64,000 bases of DNA from Pycnococcus provasolii (lineage: Eukaryota; Chlorophyta; Pseudoscourfieldiophyceae; Pseudoscourfieldiales; Pycnococcaceae). A program made the translations under genes and the position numbers. Under the pieces are notes generated by a model that was not told where the DNA came from, made no database searches, and worked only from the letters and a program-made list of their open reading frames with translations. The stretch spans positions 248,001 through 312,000 of the forward strand of contig OW568902.1 of assembly GCA_938743325.2 (NCBI GenBank). The letters are read 5' to 3'. This document shows, piece after piece, positions 49,066 through 58,277 of this stretch (the first letter of the stretch is position 1; each line of letters begins with the position of its first letter).

Positions 49066-50079
49066 ATGTCCGCACGTGTCTCTGGTCGCGCGCTTTTTAG
49101 ACCTCGTGCGTCGGCATTGATGTCGGCGGCTCCATCTGTCTCTCGCATATATTCGCATTCTTCGTGCTTTCATGCTCATCACTCTCGCTCATGCTCTCAT
49201 GGAGTACACAGCACTTCAACACTTGCGTCGATTTCGGGATGCACGATGACGGGCAAGAACTTTCGCTTTCGAACTCGAAGAAGATGTTCTCTCAAAGGAT
49301 TTGGGAGGGGACACTCTTCATCCCGACGTTCACACAAATTCAAACTGTACTGCGACATGCGCCCTCGCATCCAGGAGCCGGGCAAGGGTGCGGCGGCGCG
49401 CTCACTCGTCGACACGGACCTCATCGTCGTCACCGCGCTCGTCCTCACGTCGTTCGTTATCATGGGATTCCAGTTCCTCACGACCGAGGAAGGGAAGGGA
49501 ATCGTCGCGAACTTGCCCGAAGTTGGAGAAGCGCTCGCTTGCGTGCTGTGGGCAGTCTCGCTGTGGTACGCGTCGCCGCTCCAGCTCCTGTTTCTCTTCT
49601 TCGGCAAAATCGACACGGAAAGGCCAAGTGACTGGATCTTGAAAAGGCTGCCCGAAGTGCCCGTCGTCAGCGTGCCCACAACTATGCTCGTGTGCTTCGC
49701 GGTCGGAACGGCGATTGCGCGGAGCGTGGACGCGGCGTGCGGCGATACCACGTGGGGCGTCGCAAGCAGTATGGGCGCCCTCGCCGGGGCGGGTATGTAC
49801 GAGCTGGGTCGTCCGCGTCGGCTGAGTGAGGAGGAGAGAGAGGCTTTGGACAGGAAGTGGGCCGACTTCGTGCAGTTCGCGGATGAGGGACTCGAGCGCA
49901 AAGGCCGGTGTCACGAGTCGGAGGTTGAGCGCGCGTTTCGCGCGTCCGCGGGGCGGTACCGCGATCCGTCGTCTGTGAGCATCGTCGAGATTCGCAAGTT
50001 TGTGAGAAACTGGGAGCCGAGCGCGCGCCGCTCGTCGAACGGCTTCTACGTCGGCATCAGCGTCGCGCCGCGAACGTAA
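49066..50079 (+). CDS. Predicted organelle-targeted membrane protein
   Basis: This 337-residue protein begins with about 95 residues rich in Ser, Arg, Ala and His with few acids (MSARVSGRALFRPRASALMS), typical of a plastid or mitochondrial transit peptide. Three or four hydrophobic segments follow (LIVVTALVLTSFVIMGFQFL, ALACVLWAVSLWYASPLQLLFLFF, TTMLVCFAVGTAIA). The C-terminal ~100 residues are a charged soluble domain (LSEEEREALDRKWADFVQFA). No family is recognised. A thylakoid or envelope location is a guess from the leader. Confidence 0.65.
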   Translation: MSARVSGRALFRPRASALMSAAPSVSRIYSHSSCFHAHHSRSCSHGVHSTSTLASISGCTMTGKNFRFRTRRRCSLKGFGRGHSSSRRSHKFKLYCDMRPRIQEPGKGAAARSLVDTDLIVVTALVLTSFVIMGFQFLTTEEGKGIVANLPEVGEALACVLWAVSLWYASPLQLLFLFFGKIDTERPSDWILKRLPEVPVVSVPTTMLVCFAVGTAIARSVDAACGDTTWGVASSMGALAGAGMYELGRPRRLSEEEREALDRKWADFVQFADEGLERKGRCHESEVERAFRASAGRYRDPSSVSIVEIRKFVRNWEPSARRSSNGFYVGISVAPRT

Positions 50080-50214
50080 CTTACGTGATGATTTGATTTG
50101 ATTTGCTTGCTTTTGTTGTGTTTCAGAATTTTTAAGTAATTTCAAATACAGTACTATCCCCTCCACGGTGACAGCCCGTGCAACTTCACGAGAATCGAGA
50201 TGGTGTACGCCAAC

Positions 50215-51375
50215 TCAACCCTCCTGCGCCCACGCGTCGAACACGCCCTCACGATGCAGGCGCTTGGGGTGGAACACAACCTCACTGGCACGCTTACGCA
50301 AAATGGCGAGCCTCACGATGGCGCGCATCAAACCACGATGACGACAGCGACGACGTGTACGGGAAAGAGCTTGTGCTTCGTCAATATCTCGTGCTCTCTC
50401 ATCACCAAATCCGTTGTGGCTGTCCAGCGTGTGCAAGGTGCACGTCCCGCTCCTCAAAGCCTCCGCGAGCGCGTGTGCGCCGTCAGCACCGACTCTGTTG
50501 TTGAAAAGGTGCAGCGTGTGCAAGGTGCACGTCTCGCTCTTGATGGCCTCCGCGAGCGCGCGTGCGCCATCATCACACACTCCGTTTTCGGCAAGGTTAA
50601 GCGTGTGCAAGGTGCACTTCTCGCTCTTGATGGCCTCCGAGAGCGCGCGTGCGCCGTCATCACCCACTCTGTTGCTCCAAAGGTAAAGCGTGTGCAATGT
50701 GCACGTCTCGCTCATGATGGCCTCCGCGAGCGCGCGCGCGCCCTCAGCACCCACTCCGTTAACGGCAAGGTTCAACGTGTGCAAGGTACATGGCTCACTC
50801 TTGATGGCCTCCGCGAGCGCGCGTGCGCCGTCAGCACCCACTCCGTTGCCGGCAAGGCTAAGCGTGTGCAAGGTGCACTTCTCGCTCTTGATGGCCTCCG
50901 CGAGCGTGCGTGCGCCGTCATCACCAACTCTGTTGCTCCTAAGGTGCAGCGTGTGCAAGGTGCACTTCTCGCTCTTCAGCGCCTCCGCGAGCGCGCGTGC
51001 GCCCTCAGCACCCACTCCATTAACGGCAAGGATCAATGTGTGCAAGGTGCACTTCTCGCTCTTCAGCGCCTCCGCGAGCGCGCGTGCGCCGTCAGCACCC
51101 ACTCCGTAAGCGACAAGGTGCAGCGTGTGCAATGTGCACGTCTCGCTCATGATGGCCTCCGCGAGCGCGCGTGCGCCGTCAGCACGGTCCACTCCGTTGT
51201 CGGCAAGGCTAAGCGTATGCAAGGTGCACGTCTCGCTCTTGATGGCCTCTGCTAGCGCGAGCATTTCACCCGGGCGTAGACCTTGATCTACTCTGAGCAC
51301 TTCTACATGCGTTCTTGTTTCGTCATCCCATTGCGATTCTCTCCGAGAGTGGACTGGGTAGTGCACGGCCGTCAT
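50215..51375 (-). CDS. Leucine-rich repeat protein (ribonuclease-inhibitor type), ten near-identical repeats
   Basis: This 386-residue protein carries ten 28-residue LRRs with the pattern CTLHTLxLxxNxVGADGARALAEAxKSE, the RI/NLRC3-like class common in protists. Repeats are 84 bp and very similar at the nucleotide level, indicating recent expansion or gene conversion. The tenth is shortened (CTLHTLDSHNGFGDERARDI) and a basic helical tail follows (RHRGLMRAIVRLAILRKRA). No NACHT, F-box or signal peptide is seen. LRR horseshoes usually bind other proteins; the partner is unknown. A plus-strand ORF of similar length in the same region is an antisense shadow. Confidence 0.8.
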   Translation of the reverse strand: MTAVHYPVHSRRESQWDDETRTHVEVLRVDQGLRPGEMLALAEAIKSETCTLHTLSLADNGVDRADGARALAEAIMSETCTLHTLHLVAYGVGADGARALAEALKSEKCTLHTLILAVNGVGAEGARALAEALKSEKCTLHTLHLRSNRVGDDGARTLAEAIKSEKCTLHTLSLAGNGVGADGARALAEAIKSEPCTLHTLNLAVNGVGAEGARALAEAIMSETCTLHTLYLWSNRVGDDGARALSEAIKSEKCTLHTLNLAENGVCDDGARALAEAIKSETCTLHTLHLFNNRVGADGAHALAEALRSGTCTLHTLDSHNGFGDERARDIDEAQALSRTRRRCRHRGLMRAIVRLAILRKRASEVVFHPKRLHREGVFDAWAQEG

Positions 51376-52510
51376 CGATGCACGACCTGACGTGCTTTTT
51401 TCTCTGCGACTGCGAGGATGCGTTTACGTGAAAAGGCCACCAGTGAGCGAGAACTTTATTAGGAAAAGGCCAAGCAAAGACAACGCCAAGCTTTAATCAG
51501 GCGGTAGGTATCGTAGTCTAAGACAAGACAAGATGATGCGACGATGAAAAAAAAAGACAAGGCGTGCGTCTGATCGTATCCCCGTGTGACACACGTGTTC
51601 GGAAACGTCTCCCGGGGAAAAGGTCAACGTCCCTCCACCTTGAGCGCGTGCGCTTTTTCATGCATGGGATGCAGGAAATACAACCAACTGTGGTACCCCA
51701 GACTCTGCTTTTCCCAATTCGTTCTTTTCCGCGGGTGGTTCGACGGAGGGCTATATAAAGCCTGATAAAGGGAGAGCGCAAAATGCAACCGAAGAGCTCG
51801 AGCAAACCTGTTTAGACTAAGAACTATCGTAGACCTGCCTGCCCCAGGGGTTGCTTCATCAAATCAATGCCCCACCTGGCACCTCAGAAGAAGGTTGATG
51901 TTGCAGTCAGTCCTTCTCAGTTGTCATCACTCATCAGCCTTTGAGCAGGACGTTGCGATTTGCCAAGCTCCCCCTAGCTAGTCTATCACACAGTAGGTGG
52001 GCCGTGGTGGGGGGAGGACTCCAAGCAAGTCCCGGCAGCCCGCCCGGTGCCAGGGGGGGGGGGAAATCCATGCGATGTCCATGCGTCTCGCTAGCGTCTA
52101 GCTACCCGGGTAGGAAGTACCACTAAAAAGTAGACGTGCTTTAGCGTGCTTTACAGTAGCGTGCGCTGTGCAAGACTGCAAGTCTCAGGCATCAGGCATC
52201 AGCCATCAGGTGAGATGCGCCTTGTAACAAGCTTGTTCCGTGAAGTGCGCCCGGCGGGGTTCCCAAAGGCCCAACAGGAAACCCCCTGTCACTCTGTCAG
52301 TTGTTTTTTTCTCTTCGGCGCTTCTCTTCTATCGTAGGGTAGAGGAAGAGCTCTCCCCTACTTTTTAGAGGGAGCTTGCAAAAGAGACCTTGGAGACCTT
52401 GCAAAAGAGAACTTGTTGGTTAGCAAGGTCCCCTTAAACAACTTTTATACAAGCTTGTTGGAGGTTACTGTACTTGTGCTGTGCTCGTATTTTATTTTAC
52501 TATTTTAATC
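51376..52510. other. Intergenic region with a TATA-like box
   Basis: No supported ORF. A consensus-like gggctatataaagcctg occurs near 51750 in plus orientation, with no obvious coding gene in the next 300 bp. It may drive a noncoding or spliced transcript leading to 52511. Repeats of ggcatcaggcatcagccatcagg (52188-52210) and gagaccttg-type units (52385-52415) are also present. Confidence 0.45.
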
Positions 52511-54070
52511 ATGCCAGTCGTGCCCGTTAATTCCGCGATTAATCCCGCCCCTGCGCCTCTCACGACAATGACAATGGCGGCTCCAATGGCGGCATCTCCG
52601 TCTCATGGTGGTGGCTCATCACATGTTCATCCCCGCGATTCGGGGGGACACTATAATCTGCAAGTCTCGTACAACAACGGGTTTGGGATATTCCGCGACA
52701 AGAACGGTGCGTCGCCGCCCACGCCAGGGCGTGCGTCGTCATCCTACGGCGAGGCGTACAGCGCAAGCAAGGACAAGGATAGGGCAAACGCGTACGGCCA
52801 AAAGGCGGCTTTCAGCCAAAGCCTGCGACGCGAAAACACCAGCCACCACACGCTCGCGCTGTCGCTGCGTGCTTCCTCCGGCGGATACGCGAACGGCATG
52901 GTGTCCAGCGCAAGCTGCGGATACAGCAACGGGGACAGCCCGCCGCAGCCCACCATGAAGTTCACCAACGGAGGAGATGCCGTCGACGGCGTCTCTGTGC
53001 AGAAGCGCGCGGGACGGTCGCCAGCACGGCGATTTGTGGGAGGAGGCACGCCGAGCTTAGGGCCAGGCAGCAGAGGGGCGTGGGAGCTGCCAACACCCAA
53101 AGGGTCGACGGGACTCGACAGCAACAACTACAGCAGCACGAGCTTGGGCCACCGGCGAAGTCCGCACATGTCGGACATGTGGCCTAGCAGCAGCCCCATG
53201 GCGGATCGCGTCTCGCCCAAGGCTGTGCACGAAAACACGCGCGCAGTCACAGCCAAGCTGAGGCAGGTGGAGGCGGAACGCAGGGAGGCGAAAGTCGCGG
53301 CGAAACTGCTGAAAAAGCGTGCGCGTGCGCTGGTGATGACATCCGCCAAGTCCGCGAAGGAAAACGATCAACTGCGCAGAGAGCTAACGGCACTACGCGA
53401 GGAGCTGCGAAATGCATCGCACGCGCCACGCTCGTCAGCTGCGTCTGGGGCATCCATGAGCGTGTTCAGCGACGACGACGATGACGACGACGACGACGAC
53501 GACGACGACTATGACGTGAGCCGCCAGCTCGACGCGGCGCTCACGACGCCGGTGTCGGCGAACCGAGGATTCGGCGTCAACTCTCAGCAGCGAGCGAACA
53601 GTCGCCGGACGAGCCGTGATTACACGATCAGTCAGACGACGCCTGCACCGTCGTCGATGAGCGCCTCCGACGCCAACGGCGAGCGAAGCAATGGCAAGTT
53701 GCAGAAGCTAAAGGACGAGGTTCGTGCGCTGCGCGACGAGCTTTCGTGCTCAAGGCGCAGGTACCGCGACATTTACCAGAAGAAAACGACGCTCGAGGCG
53801 GAATTCAAGCACCGCAATAGGGATCGCGCGACGTCCGACGACGGCGTAAGGAACGAGAGTCCTCGCCGTCGCGCGCATCGCATCGTGCAGGGATGGGACA
53901 CGTCGATGGTCGACCCGCCTGCGCTGTCCCCAAGGGCTGTCGACTCGTTCGACTACCGCGCAGGCAAGGCGATTGGCACAGCGCTCCGCTTCGTGCTTGG
54001 CGCGTCGTGCTCAGCGTGCTTATGCCTAGGTACAATTGCGCTGATGTATGAGTGCGCGATGTACGCATGA
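52511..54070 (+). CDS. Tail-anchored coiled-coil protein with poly-Asp tract
   Basis: This 519-residue protein starts at ATG 52511 (MPVVPVNSAINPAP). The first ~240 residues are Ser/Gly/Pro-rich and disordered. Two coiled-coil segments follow (TAKLRQVEAERREAKVAAKL, ENDQLRRELTALREELR; later KLQKLKDEVRALRDELS), separated by an uninterrupted Asp run (near 53468-53510). The C terminus is a single hydrophobic segment (FVLGASCSACLCLGTIALMY) ending six residues before the stop, with three Cys that could be acylated. The layout is that of a cytosol-facing tail-anchored tether, such as golgins. Membrane identity is unknown. Confidence 0.7.
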   Translation: MPVVPVNSAINPAPAPLTTMTMAAPMAASPSHGGGSSHVHPRDSGGHYNLQVSYNNGFGIFRDKNGASPPTPGRASSSYGEAYSASKDKDRANAYGQKAAFSQSLRRENTSHHTLALSLRASSGGYANGMVSSASCGYSNGDSPPQPTMKFTNGGDAVDGVSVQKRAGRSPARRFVGGGTPSLGPGSRGAWELPTPKGSTGLDSNNYSSTSLGHRRSPHMSDMWPSSSPMADRVSPKAVHENTRAVTAKLRQVEAERREAKVAAKLLKKRARALVMTSAKSAKENDQLRRELTALREELRNASHAPRSSAASGASMSVFSDDDDDDDDDDDDDYDVSRQLDAALTTPVSANRGFGVNSQQRANSRRTSRDYTISQTTPAPSSMSASDANGERSNGKLQKLKDEVRALRDELSCSRRRYRDIYQKKTTLEAEFKHRNRDRATSDDGVRNESPRRRAHRIVQGWDTSMVDPPALSPRAVDSFDYRAGKAIGTALRFVLGASCSACLCLGTIALMYECAMYA

Positions 54071-54563
54071 GCAACTCACATAACAATTGTTTCTTTGAAA
54101 CCAATATTAGTCACGCGCGGGTCCCACGACTCGGTTCCAATGCGAGCACTTGAGCCCGCATCTCCGTCGTTGCCCTTAAAAAGTGTGTACGCGCATGGAA
54201 TCACGCGTTCCATGAGACTACTCGAGTCAACTCTTAAGTCAAGTACTGGTCACTACGATAGAGTACTACTGTACCACTGTACATACTCGTCAGTCGTCAG
54301 TCGTCAATGGAACTCGTGAGACAAATATTTGCATGGCATGGCGTCACAAATAAATAAACGCGTGGGGACCCAATCAATGCCCTGGCCGAACCAACCTCCC
54401 CTCGACCTCGTACCCCACTTCCACGCCGGTTCCCCCCAATGCCGGTTCCCCACCCCACACCCCAAACACACACCTGGTTTGCAGAAACAGCCTGGGAAGA
54501 ACTTAACTTAAGGTTAGTTCGTTCTCTGCCGGAATCACGTTTTGTTTTCTCAGATACTTACGG
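54071..54563. other. Intergenic region upstream of the cyclase gene
   Basis: No gene is seen. It contains repeated cgtcagtcgtcagtcgtcaatgg (54290-54310), TACTGTA near 54268, a C-rich stretch (54405-54475) and taacttaaggttag near 54506. Confidence 0.5.
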
Positions 54564-57500
54564 ATGATGCCCGCCGTGGTTCAAGGAGGCGCTGCGGCGC
54601 CCCCAGGTCGTGAACCGGCGTTTTTCGTCGTGAACCAGCGCACGATCGCGCTGCGTCTCGCGCGCAAGGCGCGGCGTGCGCGCGTCGTCGGCCGGCTGGT
54701 GAACCCGGCGTCGATGATGTGTGCGGCCGCGCTGCTGCTATGGCTCGCGCAAATGGCCATGCCGCTCTTCAGGAGAGGGGAACTCTGCGCGAAGTACGTC
54801 GAGTACACGTGGCTGCTGGTTGGGGTTATTCTCAGCCACGGAACCGTCGCGCTCGTGCTCTGGAAGAGATGGTGGCGCGTGGCGTGGGGCGACGAGGCGA
54901 ACATATGGGTCGCCACAAACCTCGTCGACCAGCTCGCTGCGGCACTGTACCTTACCGTAGACGTCTGCCCGATACACCAACGAACGACCGCTCTCAACTT
55001 GAGAGACACAAGGCACTCCATCGTCGCGCTGCAATGTGCAAGCGACACGCTGCACAGGACGGCCGTAGAGCAGTGCGTACTTGTCGACCAGCGGTCGCGA
55101 GCGGAGGCGAACGTTCCAATCGTACTGCTGGCCAGCGCACTCCTGCTCCTCTGCGGCATACTTCTCTGGCGCCCGCACAGGAGCGCCATGATGGCGGCTT
55201 TCCTCTCCACCATCGGCGTGATGGCGAGTGTCCTGGTCATCGTGCCCTACGCAAGCGGCGAAGATGCCATCACGAGCGGGGACCGACGCGGAAATGGCCA
55301 CATGATGACGCTGTGGATGCTCTACACGCTCGCTGGCGCCGTCGCCTCGCTCGGACTGGGCGGCGTTGCGGGCATGGAGGAGCAGCTATACAGCGCGCAG
55401 GGAAAGATGGAGCTGGAGGCGGCGAAACGCACGCACATGCCACGCGGCAACGTTGTGCTTCTCGAGACGGACATCGAAGGGTCGACCAGCCTTTGGGAGA
55501 CGCTGCCGGAAACGGTGATGAGGCGCGTCATCGCGCGTTACTTTCACATTGCGAGGAAAGCGCTGCCGCTGCACTACGGCTGGGAATTCTCCACAGAGGG
55601 CGATGCGCTCTTCCTTGCATTCCACGACGTTGTTGACGCAGTCGCCTTTGGCGTGCACTTCCAGCTCGCACTGCACACCACAGACTGGCCAGCGGAGATT
55701 CACACGCATCCGAAAGCGAAGCCGGAGGCTGGCCTGAAGGGGTTCGTCGGCATCCGCAGCCGCGTCGCCATCCACATGGGCAAGTGCGAGTCCGCCACGT
55801 ACACGACGTGGGGAAGTCCAAACGTGTACAGCGGCGATCCCGTGACGGTGACTCACATTCTCAGTGGCGCAGGACCGGGCGGCATGATCATCGTGTCCGA
55901 CTCAGTCGCGAGCGCGCTGTCAACAAGGGTCGAGGATCTTCACGAAGCGCTGGAAACACGCGTGGACAGTGCGATATCGGCACACTTTCGCGCCCACAAT
56001 TCGTCACGTGCGGGCATCGACGGAGAAAGTCAGAAGACATTTGACACGTTCATGGTGAGCCTCGGCTGGCACAGACTTTGCGACGAGTCCAAGTTCGCGC
56101 CACGCAAGAAGGGTGCAGCCGCGCCAGGGCAAGGCTACCTCGCGCCACTCGAGAGAGGTCATCGCGAGCTCTTCAGCATTCTCCCTTGGGCGCTCGTGGG
56201 AAGGCATGAAATGTGGGACGCTTCGCCTCCAGAGATGGGGACGGACAGTCAAACAAGCCCGGGATTCTACGATGCGCCAGGGAAAAACGGGGAAGACGCG
56301 GCTGTGATGTTCGTGCGTGTGGTTGACTTCCTCGCACTGCGTAAGGCGGAGCCGAGGGCTGCGCAGGCTGCGCTCATGCTCGCGGAGCGCTACCTTCGCA
56401 AGTGGGTGAACAGCGAGGGCGGGTATGCTGTGCCTCGCCGCGATGGTCGATTTTTTGCCGTGTTCAGCACAGCTGGCGAAGCCATGCTCGCTTTCGAGAA
56501 GATGTGCAATCGCCTGCCTCACATGAGGTGGCCGTCCGAGATTCTTCACGTACCTGGCTTTGAGGAACTGAAAACGCCCACGGGTACCGTGGCATTCCGT
56601 GGCTTTCGCGTGGGAGCTGGCCTATGTGTGGGACCCATTCAGCGCCTGCTCGAGTCCTCAGGCACCGCGGACTTCCAAGGTCCTGCAGCGAACCGCGCAG
56701 CTCGCCTGTGTGCCAGGAGCGAGGCTGGGCGACTGCTCATGCTGAATGAGGAGGCGTTACAATATGTCGCCGACATTGCGCGTACATCGTTCATCTTCCC
56801 GCCCACCGGATGCCAACAGCTCGAGTTGAAAGGATATGGGCTCGCCGACGTCGTTGCTCTCGAGCGCTCGAAGATGAAGGTGAACAAGCTTGACATACAT
56901 TCTGCCGTGAGCTTTCTCTCTGCGATGGATAACGTCAACCGTTGGATTCGAAATTTGCCGTCAAAGCCATCGTCTTCAGGAACACAAAAGTCATTCATTG
57001 AGCCGTCGAGGAGGACTTCCGCTCAAGGGCTGTTTCGCCACTACGTGACAAAGGCGGCGATGAAGAACTCGCGTTGGGACGACGGTATGATCGATTCCGT
57101 CATGACGATCGCTCGCAGTAAGTCTCATGACAACCGTTCGAATGCTCTAAAAGATGCGGATTCAGATGTGGGCAATGTACCAGCTAGGCTGGCTTTGTTG
57201 AAGTCGGCTTCTGACGTTGATGCGGAGGAGAATGGTGAAATTGCTCGCCTGGTGAATGATGGAGGTGCGCTCATGATCACCCATTCCCCGGCTGACAGCG
57301 AGTCGGACTCGGACCAGCCTGACGACGTATCGAGCACGAGAGGCATGCCATCGATCACGGGTCTTGCAAGCGTGTCGCTCCTAAGGCGCGTGTTTGGTCG
57401 TCATCGCAGATCCGATTCGCAGACGAGTGGGAGCGAGAGGTACAAGACGGACAATTCGATGACGACCAAATCGTCAATGCGCACGACGACAACGCTCCCT

Positions 57501-57617
57501 TCCTCCGACGCGACTTCGATGGTGGACACGACACCAAGGACGATCCCTGAAGACGACGAGGGCGAATTAGCGGCAATAGGCTACGGCGATGACGACGACA
57601 ACAACAACAGCGTGTAA
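54564..57617 (+). CDS. Membrane class III nucleotidyl cyclase, 6 TM plus tandem catalytic domains
   Basis: This 1,017-residue protein has about six TM helices in residues 45-275 (for example MMCAAALLLWLAQMAMPLF, VPIVLLASALLLLCGILLW). C1 (about 293-452) has both metal-binding Asp motifs (LETDIEGSTSLWE, near 300; STEGDALFLAF, near 345). Its YSGDPVTVTHILSGA replaces the usual Asn/Arg (V-N-x-A-A-R). C2 (about 579-742) lacks the metal motifs (FVRVVDFLAL, RRDGRFFAVF) but keeps QGPAANRAARLCARS with Asn and Arg. Together they could form one complete active site, as in mammalian membrane adenylyl cyclases. cAMP versus cGMP specificity is not determined. A ~250-residue Ser/Asp-rich tail follows. An AATAAA lies at 57643. 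Confidence 0.85.
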   Translation: MMPAVVQGGAAAPPGREPAFFVVNQRTIALRLARKARRARVVGRLVNPASMMCAAALLLWLAQMAMPLFRRGELCAKYVEYTWLLVGVILSHGTVALVLWKRWWRVAWGDEANIWVATNLVDQLAAALYLTVDVCPIHQRTTALNLRDTRHSIVALQCASDTLHRTAVEQCVLVDQRSRAEANVPIVLLASALLLLCGILLWRPHRSAMMAAFLSTIGVMASVLVIVPYASGEDAITSGDRRGNGHMMTLWMLYTLAGAVASLGLGGVAGMEEQLYSAQGKMELEAAKRTHMPRGNVVLLETDIEGSTSLWETLPETVMRRVIARYFHIARKALPLHYGWEFSTEGDALFLAFHDVVDAVAFGVHFQLALHTTDWPAEIHTHPKAKPEAGLKGFVGIRSRVAIHMGKCESATYTTWGSPNVYSGDPVTVTHILSGAGPGGMIIVSDSVASALSTRVEDLHEALETRVDSAISAHFRAHNSSRAGIDGESQKTFDTFMVSLGWHRLCDESKFAPRKKGAAAPGQGYLAPLERGHRELFSILPWALVGRHEMWDASPPEMGTDSQTSPGFYDAPGKNGEDAAVMFVRVVDFLALRKAEPRAAQAALMLAERYLRKWVNSEGGYAVPRRDGRFFAVFSTAGEAMLAFEKMCNRLPHMRWPSEILHVPGFEELKTPTGTVAFRGFRVGAGLCVGPIQRLLESSGTADFQGPAANRAARLCARSEAGRLLMLNEEALQYVADIARTSFIFPPTGCQQLELKGYGLADVVALERSKMKVNKLDIHSAVSFLSAMDNVNRWIRNLPSKPSSSGTQKSFIEPSRRTSAQGLFRHYVTKAAMKNSRWDDGMIDSVMTIARSKSHDNRSNALKDADSDVGNVPARLALLKSASDVDAEENGEIARLVNDGGALMITHSPADSESDSDQPDDVSSTRGMPSITGLASVSLLRRVFGRHRRSDSQTSGSERYKTDNSMTTKSSMRTTTTLPSSDATSMVDTTPRTIPEDDEGELAAIGYGDDDDNNNSV

Positions 57618-57642
57618 TATTACTTACTTACATTAGCATTAT

Positions 57643-57648
57643 AATAAA
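57643..57648 (+). terminator. AATAAA polyadenylation signal of the cyclase gene
   Basis: AATAAA lies 26 bp after the stop codon at 57617. Confidence 0.55.
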
Positions 57649-58277
57649 TGTGAACTTCCGGTAAGTTACCATACCCGTGCCCAGGGCGAAGGTTTTGTTT
57701 CACAAGCAAGAAAAGGTCGACGAGAGAGAGCGTCCATCAACAAGACCTACTACTGTAGTACATACTATTATTTATGAAGAGAGACGGTCACGAAGGACGA
57801 AGAAGTGCTATCTATTCTTCGTGCGAATCGTTCGAGGCTCGAAGGTAGGGCGTCCGAGAGAGAACGTACGTGCAAAAAGAAAGAAAATGTCCCACTTCGA
57901 AGTGAACTTCGAACGTGCCAAAGGATCACGACCACCGGCCGGTCTCCTGCCCTTACCTGGAGTATATGCGATACCCATAAACGTTAAGGGCATAGGCCAT
58001 AGCCCATAGGTAAGTTACGTTCTAAAGTTACATACGGCCAATAGTTACTGTATTAGAGGTGGTCAATCAAGTTCGTGAAACTCCGTGGTCCAGCTGCATC
58101 TGCATCTGCAAGGGCCCGCGGAGATTCGTATGCGGAGATTCATAATTCGGAATTCGGGGTTGGTGGAATGCTCGCCGCTTCCTTCTCCCCAGAGTCGTTC
58201 GCCCTCCCTCCCCTTGGGACCCTTGGGCCTTGGTTCGCCCTCAGGACGTTTCATTCTTGCCGCACACAGCTGTATAC
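57649..58277. other. Intergenic region between cyclase and channel
   Basis: No gene is seen. It contains TACTGTA near 57750 and 58046. The TTCGGGGTT motif and the likely channel leader lie in the last ~125 bp. Confidence 0.5.
58153..58161 (+). promoter_or_regulatory. TTCGGGGTT motif upstream of the channel gene
   Basis: The recurrent 9-mer lies 125 bp upstream of the ATG at 58278, preceded by a second attcgg. Confidence 0.35.

Noticed and set aside
50200-51255. 351-codon plus-strand ORF with 28-residue repeats opposite the LRR gene
   Set aside because: The repeats are the complement of the LRR units. The minus strand has the proper LRR consensus, so the plus frame is a shadow.
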